The notes beneath the pieces are model-generated. The model saw only the letters and a list, made by a program, of their open reading frames with translations. It ran no database searches and was not told where the DNA came from. From contig CAJBLW010000461.1 in the NCBI GenBank assembly GCA_903953985.1, positions 1-10,139 on the forward strand: a stretch of DNA of 10,139 bases. Direction: 5' to 3'. The stretch is from an uncultured Burkholderiales bacterium (GTDB lineage: Bacteria > Pseudomonadota > Gammaproteobacteria > Burkholderiales > Burkholderiaceae_C). Made by a program: the position numbers and the translations under genes. This document shows positions 1 to 8,330 of the stretch, in pieces; the first letter of the stretch is position 1; the number at the start of each line of letters is the position of its first letter.

Positions 1-1
1 C

Positions 2-769
2 CGCAAACTGGGCGACGCCGTGCGCGCCGGGCTGCGTTACTACCACGCGCTGCTGCCCGACTTTGTGCCGCGCCTGCTGGTCAGCGACGGCGTGGCTTAT
101 CTGCGCATGAGCCCGCGCCACACCCTGAATGATCGCCAGGCCTACGCCGTGCGGGTCTTCATGTTCCTCAGCTACGGCGTCATGTGCTGGCTGGCGGCGA
201 GGCGCATCCCGGTGGATGAAGTCGTCTACCAAGACCGCGATGTGGCCCGGCGCAGCGACGCGTCCAAACTGTTTCAGGCGCCCATTCGCCTGATGGACGG
301 TGAATGGGGTTACCGCTTTGACGCCAAATGGCTCGACCTGCCCGTGGTGCAGAACACCGAAAGCGTGGAAGCGTTTTTGCACCAGGCCCCGGCCTGCCTG
401 CTGGTCAAATACCGCGACCAGGCCAGCCTGACCGAGCGTATCCGCCGCATGCTGCGCCGCTACCTTTCCGAAGAAATGCCCTCGCTCGAAGTCGTCAGCG
501 ACATGCTGGCCACCACGCCCCAGACCCTGCGCCGCCGCTTGCAGCGCGAAGGCCAGGGCTACCAAATGATCAAAGACGCCCTGCGCCGCGACGTGGCCGT
601 CGAGTACCTCACCCAGTCCGACCTGCCCCTGCTCGAAGTGGCCGCCCGTGTGGGGTTTTCAGAAGCCAGCACCTTCCACCGCGCCTTCAAAGGCTGGACA
701 GGCCTGACGCCGGGGGCGTATCGGCAGGCGCACAACGAACCGGCCGAGGACGAAGAGCTGGCTGACTGA
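2..769 (+). CDS. AraC-family transcriptional regulator, 5'-truncated by window edge
   Basis: Transcriptional regulator with a C-terminal AraC-type DNA-binding domain. The frame is open to the left edge, with coding-like residues (RKLGDA) before the GTG at 20, so the real start lies outside the window. Family members are usually about 330-345 residues, so roughly 80-90 residues are missing. The visible N-terminal half resembles the ligand-sensing 'arabinose-binding' domain of this subfamily. Counting from the GTG, the last 110 or so residues hold the two helix-turn-helix units: LEVVSDMLATTPQTLRRRL, then PLLEVAARVGFSEASTFHRA followed by FKGWTGLTPGAYR, which is the AraC signature. It ends 108 bases before a co-directional catabolic operon whose upstream region carries a CCAATC/GATTGG inverted repeat, so it is the obvious candidate regulator. 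The effector is unknown; a CoA-thioester or free acid of the pathway is a guess. Confidence 0.9.
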   Translation, partial: RKLGDAVRAGLRYYHALLPDFVPRLLVSDGVAYLRMSPRHTLNDRQAYAVRVFMFLSYGVMCWLAARRIPVDEVVYQDRDVARRSDASKLFQAPIRLMDGEWGYRFDAKWLDLPVVQNTESVEAFLHQAPACLLVKYRDQASLTERIRRMLRRYLSEEMPSLEVVSDMLATTPQTLRRRLQREGQGYQMIKDALRRDVAVEYLTQSDLPLLEVAARVGFSEASTFHRAFKGWTGLTPGAYRQAHNEPAEDEELAD

Positions 770-792
770 GGGCCAAAAAAATGTCACTTCCT

Positions 793-823
793 GCCAATCA
801 TCTTGAACTGATTGGCGATTGGT
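793..823. promoter_or_regulatory. Candidate operator: inverted repeat plus direct repeat of GATTGG
   Basis: A perfect inverted repeat has arms GCCAATCA (793-800) and TGATTGGC (809-816) around an 8-base spacer. It is followed directly by a further copy of the half-site, so GATTGGC (810-816) and GATTGGT (817-823) stand head to tail. It lies between the AraC-type gene and the first catabolic gene, just upstream of the best promoter candidate. No T-run follows, so a Rho-independent terminator is unlikely, although the hairpin could form in RNA. The regulator-binding role is inferred from symmetry and position only. Confidence 0.45.
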
Positions 824-847
824 GAAGCCCTGCTCCCGCTCGATACT
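819..847 (+). promoter_or_regulatory. Weak sigma-70-like promoter candidate for the catabolic operon
   Basis: TTGGTG (819-824) as -35 and GATACT (842-847) as -10 are separated by 17 bases. They match consensus at 3/6 and 4/6 positions. A poor -35 just downstream of a symmetric repeat would suit an activator-dependent promoter, consistent with the adjacent AraC-type regulator. The match is weak and could be chance. Confidence 0.25.
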
Positions 848-877
848 TTGTCCGTATTGAACCCTTAAGGAGCAGGC

Positions 878-2071
878 ATGACCGTTAGCAAGCGCGCAGT
901 TCACGTCGTCGGCGTGGGCATGATCCCTTTCACCAAACCCGGGGCCAGCGAGTCCTACAACGTCATGGGCGCCCGTGCGGCCCAGCTGGCGCTGGACGAT
1001 GCAGGCGTGCCCTATGACGCCGTGCAGCAAGCCTATGTGGGCTATGTTTACGGCGACTCCACTGCCGGGCAGGCGGCCATCTATGGTGTGGGCCTGACGG
1101 GCATTCCGGTTTTCAATATCAACAACAATTGCTCCACCGGCTCGAGCGCGCTGTACTTGGCGCGTCAGGCGGTCGAGAGCGGAATGGTCGAATGCGCCAT
1201 CGCCCTGGGCTTTGAGCAAATGGTGCCCGGCGCCCTCAAAGGCGCGTATGACGACCGCCCCTCGCCCATGACCCGCTTTGCCGAGGCCATGACTGCACAC
1301 CAGGGCTACGAGCCCGCAGCGCCTCGAGCCGCCCAGTTTTTTGGCGGCGCGGGCATGGACTACATGAAGCAGTACGGCATCCGCCCCGACACCTTTGGCC
1401 GCATCTCGGTCAAGGCGCGCCAGCACGCCGCCCGCAACCCGCTGGCCGTGTTCCGCCAGACGCTCACGCTCGAAGAGGTCATGGCCTCGCCCACCGTGTT
1501 TGGCCCGCTCACCCGCTACCAGTGCTGCCCGCCCACCTGCGGCGCGGCAGCCGCCATCGTCTGCTCGGCCGACTTTGCCAAAAAGCACAAGCTCGACATG
1601 CGTGTGGTGATCGCTGCGCAAGCCATGACCACCGACACGCCCAGCACCTTCGAAAGCGATGACATGCGCCGCGTGGTGGGCTACGACATGACGGCCAACG
1701 CGGCCAAGCAGGTGTATGAAGCCGCAGGCATTGGCCCCGAAGACCTCGACGTGGTGGAGCTGCACGACTGCTTCACCGCCAACGAGCTTCTGACCTACGA
1801 AGGCCTGGGCCTCACACCCGAAGGCACCGCCGAAAAGTTCATCGTGGACGGCGACAACACCTACGGCGGGCGCATCGTCACCAATCCCTCGGGCGGCCTG
1901 CTGTCCAAGGGCCACCCGTTGGGGGCCACCGGACTGGCGCAGTGCTACGAGCTGGTCTCGCAGTTGCGCGGCCAGGCCGAGCAGCGCCAGGTCGAAGGCG
2001 CGCGTCTGGCCTTGCAACACAACTTGGGCTTGGGCGGTGCTTGCGTGGTCACGCTGTACCAAAAAGTCTGA
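878..2071 (+). CDS. SCP-x-type thiolase (3-ketoacyl-CoA thiolase / lipid-transfer protein family)
   Basis: A 397-residue thiolase that should cleave 3-ketoacyl-CoA with CoA to acetyl- or propionyl-CoA and a shortened acyl-CoA. It belongs to the SCP-x/SCP2-thiolase subfamily: the nucleophile motif is NNNCSTGSSALYLARQ (Cys85), followed by ALGFEQM, then VVELHDCFTANELLTYE (His296, Cys298), then GGLLSKGHPLGATGLAQC (His346), and it ends QHNLGLGGACVVTLY. The HDCF motif and the Gly in place of the usual late catalytic Cys (LGLGG rather than CIGGG) are SCP-x hallmarks. Cys389 near the end is probably not catalytic. From memory the C-terminal third is strikingly close to mammalian SCPx, which prefers 2-methyl-branched and sterol side-chain 3-ketoacyl-CoAs. 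There is no fused SCP2 domain. AAGGAG at 867-872 sits 5 bases before the ATG. It is the first gene of the packed operon. Exact substrate is unproven. Confidence 0.92.
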   Translation: MTVSKRAVHVVGVGMIPFTKPGASESYNVMGARAAQLALDDAGVPYDAVQQAYVGYVYGDSTAGQAAIYGVGLTGIPVFNINNNCSTGSSALYLARQAVESGMVECAIALGFEQMVPGALKGAYDDRPSPMTRFAEAMTAHQGYEPAAPRAAQFFGGAGMDYMKQYGIRPDTFGRISVKARQHAARNPLAVFRQTLTLEEVMASPTVFGPLTRYQCCPPTCGAAAAIVCSADFAKKHKLDMRVVIAAQAMTTDTPSTFESDDMRRVVGYDMTANAAKQVYEAAGIGPEDLDVVELHDCFTANELLTYEGLGLTPEGTAEKFIVDGDNTYGGRIVTNPSGGLLSKGHPLGATGLAQCYELVSQLRGQAEQRQVEGARLALQHNLGLGGACVVTLYQKV

Positions 2072-2084
2072 AGGGGGCCAGACC

Positions 2085-2537
2085 ATGATTGACCGTCAAT
2101 TCATCGGCCACACCATGCCCGCCTTTGAGGTCTTGGTCGAGAAAGGCCGTTTGCGCTTTTTTGCCAATGCCACGGGCCAGACCGACCCGGTCTATACGGA
2201 CGAAGCCGCCGCCCGTGCCGCTGGTCACCCGGCCTTGCCCGTGCCGCCGACGTTTTTGTTTTGCCTCGAGATGGAGTCGCCCGACCCGGCCGCGATCCGT
2301 AACCTGCTGGGCATGGACTACCGCAAGTTGCTGCACGGCGAGCAGGGCTTCACTTTTCACCGCATGGCCTATGCGGGCGATGTGCTGCGCTTTGAGCAGC
2401 GCATCGAGGACATCTACGACAAAAAAGGCGGCGCACTCGAATTCGTTCTGCGCCAGACCCGCGTGAGCAACCAACGTGGCGAGCATGTGGCCGACCTGCG
2501 TGCGGTCACGGTTTTGCGCCACGGCGTCAGTGCATAA
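2085..2537 (+). CDS. MaoC-like / FAS1-like dehydratase half, probably non-catalytic subunit
   Basis: A 150-residue hot-dog-fold protein of the N-terminal MaoC dehydratase type (FAS1-like dehydratase domain). The ATG at 2085 is chosen over an upstream in-frame ATG at 2037 because the latter lies inside the thiolase gene; AAGGGG lies just before the chosen start. Seen: ATGQTDPVYTDEAAARAAGH near residues 29-48, LPVPPTF, and the subfamily motif LLHGEQGFTFHR around residues 83-94. Compared with the next gene's active-site segment, the Asp and His of the hydratase motif are replaced by Gln32 and Tyr37, so this half is probably structural or substrate-binding. The gap to the thiolase stop is 13 bases, and the partner MaoC gene starts 9 bases after this stop. 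The two most likely form a heteromeric (R)-specific enoyl-CoA hydratase, as in mycobacterial HadAB or the ChsH1/ChsH2 MaoC pair. Confidence 0.85.
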   Translation: MIDRQFIGHTMPAFEVLVEKGRLRFFANATGQTDPVYTDEAAARAAGHPALPVPPTFLFCLEMESPDPAAIRNLLGMDYRKLLHGEQGFTFHRMAYAGDVLRFEQRIEDIYDKKGGALEFVLRQTRVSNQRGEHVADLRAVTVLRHGVSA

Positions 2538-2546
2538 GGACACCCC

Positions 2547-2966
2547 ATGACCCTCCCCTCTTTTGAAGCCCTGCAAGTGGGCGACGCTATTCCTGCGCTG
2601 GAGCTGCCACCCGTCTCGCGCCTCACGCTGGCCCTTTACTGCGGCGCTTCGGGCGACCACAACCCGATCCACGTCGACACCGACTTTGCCCACAGCGCAG
2701 GCATGCCCGACGTGATCGCGCACGGCATGTTGTCGATGGGCTGGCTGGCCCGCCTGCTCACCAACTGGGTGCCGCAAACGGCGATTCGCGACTACAGCGT
2801 GCGTTTTGCCGCCATGACCCAGGTGCACGAAAAGATCACCTGCACCGGCCAAGTAACTGAAAAGTTTGAAGTGGGTGGCGAGCGCCGCGTGCGCCTGTCG
2901 CTCACCACCACCAACGCCGAAGGCCAGGTCAAGCTGACCGGTGACGCCGTCGTGGCGCTGGCCTGA
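2547..2966 (+). CDS. MaoC-family (R)-specific enoyl-CoA hydratase, catalytic subunit
   Basis: A 139-residue single hot-dog protein that should add water to trans-2-enoyl-CoA to give (3R)-hydroxyacyl-CoA. The hydratase-2 motif is intact at residues 31-44, YCGASGDHNPIHVD, with the catalytic Asp37 and His42 pair. It is followed by AGMPDVIAHGMLSMG, which is also typical of R-hydratases. The length matches stand-alone R-hydratases. A clear AAGGA (2536-2540) overlapping the upstream stop precedes the ATG by 6 bases. The gene is 9 bases downstream of a MaoC-N partner lacking these catalytic residues, arguing for a heteromer in which this subunit does the chemistry. The R product stereochemistry fits the SDR-type dehydrogenases in the same cluster. 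Confidence 0.9.
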   Translation: MTLPSFEALQVGDAIPALELPPVSRLTLALYCGASGDHNPIHVDTDFAHSAGMPDVIAHGMLSMGWLARLLTNWVPQTAIRDYSVRFAAMTQVHEKITCTGQVTEKFEVGGERRVRLSLTTTNAEGQVKLTGDAVVALA

Positions 2967-2969
2967 ACC

Positions 2970-2983
2970 GATTTTTAAAAATC
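2970..2983. repeat. Perfect 14-base AT-rich palindrome
   Basis: GATTTTTAAAAATC reads the same on both strands and lies in the 36-base gap between the MaoC gene and the next SDR, the longest gap inside the eight-gene block. It is strikingly AT-rich in a GC-rich window. It could be a protein-binding site, part of an internal promoter, or chance. No function is assigned. Confidence 0.6.
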
Positions 2984-3002
2984 ACCATCCAAAGGACTTC
3001 CC

Positions 3003-3830
3003 ATGACCCGCAAACTCGAAGGCCAGGTGGCCCTGGTGTCAGGCTCCGGCCGCGGCATCGGCCGCGAAATCGCGCTCAAGCTCGCCAGCGAAGGCGCCCG
3101 CCTCGTCATCAATGACCTGGACAGCGTGCCCGCGCAAAGCACGGTGGACGACATCATCGCCCGTGGTGGCCATGCCGTGGCCTGCATCGGCAGCGTGACC
3201 GACACCGACTTTGGCGAGCGTTTCGTACGGGCCGCACTCGACGCGTTTGGCGGCATCGACATCATCGTCAACAACGCTGGCTACACCTGGGACAACGTGC
3301 TGCAAAAGATGAGCGATGAGCAGTGGGATGCCATGCTGGCGGTGCACATGACGGCGCCGTTCCGCATCCTGCGTGCGGCTTCGGGCTTCATCCGCGACGC
3401 GGCCAAAAAAGAGGCCGAAGCGGGCATATCGAAGCACCGCAAGGTGGTCAACATCTCTTCCACCTCGGGCGTGTACGGCAACGCAGGCCAGGCCAACTAC
3501 GCCGCCGCCAAGGCCGGCATCAACGGCCTGACCCGAGCCATGGCCAAAGAGTGGGGCCGCTATAAGGTCAACGTCAACAGCGTGGCCTTTGGCCTGATCA
3601 TGACGCGCCTGACGCAACCCCTGACGGCAGGCGACGCCAGCGTGGAGATTCAGGGCCGCACGATTGCAGTCGGCGTGCAGCCGGACCGCCTGAAGGCCGC
3701 CGAAGCCACCATCCCCCTGGGCCGGGGCGGCACACTCGAAGAGGCCGCGGGCGCGGTCTACATGTTCTGCATCCCTGAGTCCAACTACGTCAGCGGCCAG
3801 GTGCTGGTTTGCGGCGGCGGCCGTCCCTAA
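3003..3830 (+). CDS. SDR-family NAD(P)-dependent oxidoreductase, FabG-like
   Basis: A 275-residue classical short-chain dehydrogenase with a Rossmann fold. Seen in order: nucleotide-binding GSGRGIG (residues 14-20), an acidic NDLD after beta-2 (favouring NAD over NADP), NNAG (90-93), Ser153 in NISSTSG, and Tyr166-xxx-Lys170 in NYAAAKAG. All catalytic residues are present. It carries an extra segment of about 10-15 residues (around AAKKEAEAGISKHRK) before the catalytic Ser strand, which simple FabG proteins lack. It ends VSGQVLVCGGGRP, the usual C-terminal SDR motif. AAAGGA (2991-2996) precedes the ATG by 6 bases. The likely role is 3-hydroxyacyl-CoA dehydrogenase following the MaoC pair. With two other SDRs in the cluster, it may instead oxidise a different hydroxyl on the substrate; the sequence cannot decide this. 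Confidence 0.9.
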   Translation: MTRKLEGQVALVSGSGRGIGREIALKLASEGARLVINDLDSVPAQSTVDDIIARGGHAVACIGSVTDTDFGERFVRAALDAFGGIDIIVNNAGYTWDNVLQKMSDEQWDAMLAVHMTAPFRILRAASGFIRDAAKKEAEAGISKHRKVVNISSTSGVYGNAGQANYAAAKAGINGLTRAMAKEWGRYKVNVNSVAFGLIMTRLTQPLTAGDASVEIQGRTIAVGVQPDRLKAAEATIPLGRGGTLEEAAGAVYMFCIPESNYVSGQVLVCGGGRP

Positions 3831-3837
3831 GGCGCGT

Positions 3838-4988
<1,151 letters not shown>

Positions 4989-4989
<1 letters not shown>

Positions 4990-6704
4990 TGACCCCATCG
5001 TCCGCGCCCTTCTGGCCCAAAGGCGTCCCCCGCACGCTGAGCTTGCCGCAGGTGCCGCTCACGCATTACGTGCAGGTCGCGGCCGAACGCTATCCGAACA
5101 AGCCTGCCGTGATTTTTTGCGGCAGCACGCTGACCTATGCGGCGCTGCTTGCGCGTGTGGAGGCGCTGGCCGGTTACCTCGTGCAGCGCCTGGGTGTGCA
5201 ACGCGGCGATCGGGTCTTGCTGATGAGCCAGAACTGCCCGCAATACGTGGCGGCCTACTACGGCATCATGCGTGCCGGGGCGGTAGTGGTGCCGGTCAAC
5301 GCCATGTGCACCCAAAGCGAAATCCGTTACTACCTGCAAGACAGCGGCGCACGCGTGGCCATGGTGGCGCAAGAGTTGTTGCCCCAAGTCATGCCTTTGC
5401 TGCAAGCGCTCAATGCAGATGCCAATGCCGATGCTCTGCAAGCCGTTATGGTGCATGCGTATTCAGAAGGCTTGCCAGCGCAGCCAGCCAGTGACGAAGT
5501 GACCGACGTGGTGTTGGCTCCACGTCGGTGGCCCGAGGCCCCGGGCCTGCACGGGCTCGAAGATGCGATTGCACAGGCCTTGCCCGCGCCCGCAGAGCAC
5601 CCGGACTTCGAGGACCTGTGTGTGCTGCCCTACACCTCGGGCACCACCGGTCACCCCAAGGGCTGCATGCACACCCATGCCACGGTGTTGGCCTCCAACA
5701 TGTCCACGCAGGTCTGGCGCAGACTGCACATGGACTCGGTGTTTCTGGCCGTCGCGCCGCTCTTTCACATGCTGGGCATGCAGGGTGGCCTGAACGTGCC
5801 GATCACGCTGGGCGCCACCGTGGTCATGCTGCCGCGTTGGCATGCGGCGGCAGCGGCGCGGTTGATCGAAAGCCACCGCGTCTCGACCTGGTCGGCACCA
5901 CCAGCCATGTTGATCGACTTCTTTGCCAACCCGGCCGCAGCGCAGTGCGACTTGAGCAGCCTGTCGGCCCTGTCGGGCGGCGGCGCAGCCATGCCGGAGA
6001 CGGTGGCGAACTTGCTGCAAGAACGTTTTGGTATCGCCTACAACGAGGCCTACGGCATGACCGAGACCGCCTCATTTTTGATGTGCAATCCACCGGCACG
6101 CGGTAAGCGCCAATGCTTGGGCGTCATCACGTCCGGCGTGGATGCGCGCATCGTGGACCCGGAAACCCTGCGCGAGTTGCCGGTGGGGGAAGTGGGTGAA
6201 CTGGTCACCCGTGGCGCGCAACTCATGCGCGGTTATTGGCAAAACGAGCAGGCCAACCAGGCTGCATTTTTTGAGCTCGATGGCCAAACTTTTTTTCGCA
6301 CGGGTGACTTGGCCAGCGTGGACGAAGAGGGTTACTTCTTCATGCGCGACCGCCTCAAGCGCATGGTCAACGTCTCGGGCTTCAAGGTCTGGCCCGCTGA
6401 GGTGGAAAACACCCTGTACGAACACCCGGCGGTGCACGAGGCCTGCATCATCGCCGTGCCCGACACCCAGCGCGGCGAAAACGTGATGGCGCTTTTGGTG
6501 CTCAAGCCTGGCTCGAAAGGTCAGGTCACGGAGCAAGACATCATCGACTGGAGCCGCGAGCGCATGGCGGTCTACAAAACCCCGCGCATCGTGCGCTTCA
6601 TGGACGTGCTGCCCAAGTCGGGCACGGGCAAGATCCTGTGGCGGCAGTTGCAAGAACAAGAGCACGCGCGCTTGAATACAACGTTCGTCAAGGAGACCCC
6701 ATGA
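4989..6704 (+). CDS. AMP-forming acyl-CoA synthetase (FadD-like)
   Basis: A 571-residue ANL-superfamily enzyme that should activate a carboxylic acid with ATP and CoA, giving acyl-CoA, AMP and pyrophosphate, so it feeds the pathway. Seen: the P-loop YTSGTTGHPKG (residues 215-225), YGMTE (355-359), RTGDL (437-441), a hinge region DRLKRMVNVSGFKVWP, and the C-terminal catalytic lysine Lys548 in PKSGTGKILWR. The ATG at 4989 is preferred; it overlaps the preceding stop as TGATG, implying translational coupling, although a GTG one codon upstream is also possible. There is no strong Shine-Dalgarno. It ends with an ATGA overlap into the next gene. The repeat NADANADA near residues 143-150 is a small in-frame 12-base duplication in a variable surface region. 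Medium- to long-chain or cyclic/branched acids are plausible substrates; chain length cannot be read from motifs. Confidence 0.93.
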
Positions 6705-7492
6705 GAATTCCTCTGAGTTTCAAAGGCCAGTCGGTGTTTGTGGCCGGTGGCAGCAGCGGCATCAACCTGGGCATTGCCACCGCGTTTGCCCAAGCTGGGG
6801 CCAAGGTGGCGATTGCCAGCCGCAACGCCGAGCGCGTGGCCCAAGCTGTGGATCAGTTGCGCCAACACGGCACGCAAATCGAGGGCTACAGCGCCGATGT
6901 GCGCGACGCCGAAGGCATTGCCGCTGCGCTGCAGCAAGCGCGTGACGCCATCGGCCCGTTTGACGTGTTGGTTTCGGGCGCAGCGGGCAATTTTTTGGCG
7001 CCTGCTTTGGGCATGTCGGCCAAGGGCTTCAAGACGGTGGTGGACATTGACCTGAACGGCACCTTCCATGTGCTGCGTGCGGGTTTTGAACACCTGCGCC
7101 GCCCGGGTGCCAGCGTGATCAACATTTCGGCACCGCAAGCTTTCAACCCCACCAAATTCCAGGCCCATGTGTGCGCCGCCAAGGCGGGTGTGGACATGCT
7201 CACCCGCGTGCTGGCCATGGAGTGGGGGCCTGAAGGCGTGCGCGTGAACTCCATCGTGCCCGGCCCGATCGCTGACACCGAAGGCATTCGACGCCTGGCG
7301 CCCACGCCCGAAGCGCTGCAACGCATGACGCAGTCCGTGCCCTTGCAGCGCATGGGCCGCGTCGAAGAAATCGCCGACATGGCCCTCTTTTTGGCGTCAC
7401 AGCACGCCGCATTCGTCACGGGTGCCATCATGGCCGTCGACGGTGGCAGTTCCCTGGCCGGTGGCCGTGACTATTCAGGAAGCCTCTCATGA
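6701..7492 (+). CDS. 2,4-dienoyl-CoA reductase-like SDR (DECR2 type)
   Basis: A 263-residue SDR that most resembles peroxisomal 2,4-dienoyl-CoA reductase (DECR2), which uses NADPH to turn 2,4-dienoyl-CoA into 3-enoyl-CoA. Seen: AGGSSGINLG cofactor loop with Asn22 where the third Gly usually sits, IASRN after beta-2 (NADPH-type), SGAAGNFLAP in place of NNAG, FKTVVDIDLNGTFHVLRA, then AAKAGVDMLTRVLAMEWGP with Lys161 but Val157 where classical SDRs have Tyr, then VNSIVPGPIADTEGIRRL and VTGAIMAVDGGSSL. Loss of YxxxK Tyr together with GAAGNF and PGPI.TEG are DECR traits. The ATG at 6701 is chosen over an upstream in-frame ATG at 6638 because AAGGAG (6690-6695) sits 5 bases before it and it makes an ATGA overlap with the ligase stop. 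Its own stop overlaps the isomerase start in the same way, linking the two steps. Confidence 0.85.
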   Translation: MRIPLSFKGQSVFVAGGSSGINLGIATAFAQAGAKVAIASRNAERVAQAVDQLRQHGTQIEGYSADVRDAEGIAAALQQARDAIGPFDVLVSGAAGNFLAPALGMSAKGFKTVVDIDLNGTFHVLRAGFEHLRRPGASVINISAPQAFNPTKFQAHVCAAKAGVDMLTRVLAMEWGPEGVRVNSIVPGPIADTEGIRRLAPTPEALQRMTQSVPLQRMGRVEEIADMALFLASQHAAFVTGAIMAVDGGSSLAGGRDYSGSLS

Positions 7493-8307
7493 TCATCCCT
7501 TCCAAAAGCTCGCCCTCTTTGCTGCAGTTCGATGTGACCGATCAGGTCGCCACCATCACTTTTGACAGCCCCGGCAAACGCAACGCGCTTGAGCCCGCCA
7601 TGCGCGACGAACTGGCCGTCGCCTTGCAACACATCCAGCAAGACAAGTCCATCCGCGCTGTGGTTCTCACCGGGGCGGGTGGGCACTTTTGCTCGGGCGG
7701 GGATCTCAAGAACATTGCCGCTGCCAATTTAGACAACGGCGGCTGGCTCGGTCGCATGCAGACCCTGCACGAATGGGTGCAGGTTCTGCTGACGCTCGAC
7801 CGTCCGGTGATCGCGGCAGTCGACGGTGCGGCCGCCGGTGCGGGTTTCAGCCTCGCCTTGTCAGCCGACTTCGTGCTGGCCACGCCGCGCGCCTGGTTCA
7901 ACATGTCCTTCCTCAAGGTCGGCCTGGTGCCCGACGTGGGCGCGCTCTACACCTTGCCCCGCATGGTGGGCGTGCAGCGTGCCAAAGAAATCATGCTCTC
8001 GGCCCGCGACATCGACGCGCCAGAAGCCTTGCGGCTGGGCATCGTGATGGAGTTGCACGAGCCTGACCAGTTGCTGCCCCGAGCGCAGGCGCTGGCGCGC
8101 AGCTTTGTGGGCGCCTCGCCTGCGGCGGTGGGCCTGATCAAGCGCAGCCTGAACAACGCCTTGGGTGGCGGCCTGCAAGACATGCTGAGCGCTGAAGCGC
8201 AAGCCCAGGCCCTGGCCGCAGGTACAGCCCAACATCGTGAAGCAGTGGCCCGGTTCCTGAACAAGCAGGCCCCCTTGTTTGCCTGGCCAGCGCAGGACAA
8301 AGCTTGA
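7489..8307 (+). CDS. Crotonase-fold enoyl-CoA isomerase, PaaG-like
   Basis: A 272-residue crotonase-superfamily protein. The oxyanion-hole segments are intact: GHFCSGGDL (residues 65-73) and DGAAAGAGFSLALSADF (112-128). Both hydratase glutamates are absent: by alignment to mitochondrial enoyl-CoA hydratase they correspond to Ser121 and Phe141. Instead, Asp149 in KVGLVPDVGALYTLPRMVG matches the catalytic Asp of PaaG and related delta3-delta2-enoyl-CoA isomerases. The likely reaction is therefore 3-enoyl-CoA to 2-enoyl-CoA, not hydration. That is the step needed after a DECR2-type reductase, whose gene it overlaps by ATGA. AGGAAG (7477-7482) precedes the ATG by 6 bases. It ends the eight-gene block, followed by a 349-base gap with repeats. 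Automatic annotation would probably call it enoyl-CoA hydratase. Confidence 0.88.
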   Translation: MIIPSKSSPSLLQFDVTDQVATITFDSPGKRNALEPAMRDELAVALQHIQQDKSIRAVVLTGAGGHFCSGGDLKNIAAANLDNGGWLGRMQTLHEWVQVLLTLDRPVIAAVDGAAAGAGFSLALSADFVLATPRAWFNMSFLKVGLVPDVGALYTLPRMVGVQRAKEIMLSARDIDAPEALRLGIVMELHEPDQLLPRAQALARSFVGASPAAVGLIKRSLNNALGGGLQDMLSAEAQAQALAAGTAQHREAVARFLNKQAPLFAWPAQDKA

Positions 8308-8330
8308 CAGCCCAGTTGTGCCACATGCTT

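Noticed and set aside
793..816. Rho-independent terminator after the AraC-type gene
   Set aside because: The stem is only 8 base pairs with moderate GC, the loop is 8 bases, and no T-run follows; an operator is more likely.
2037..2084. Longer N-terminus for the first MaoC-like protein, starting at 2037
   Set aside because: It would overlap the thiolase C-terminus by 35 bases and add 16 residues without family resemblance; the ATG at 2085 has a ribosome binding site and begins the conserved domain.
659..2086. A 475-residue open frame on the minus strand opposite the thiolase
   Set aside because: It lies antisense to a thiolase with intact catalytic motifs. Its translation is rich in His, Gly, Ala and Val with no recognisable motif, as expected from GC-rich codon bias.
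6638..6700. Longer N-terminus for the DECR2-like SDR, starting at 6638
   Set aside because: The added residues lie inside the ligase gene; the ATG at 6701 has a strong AAGGAG and starts just before the Rossmann fold.
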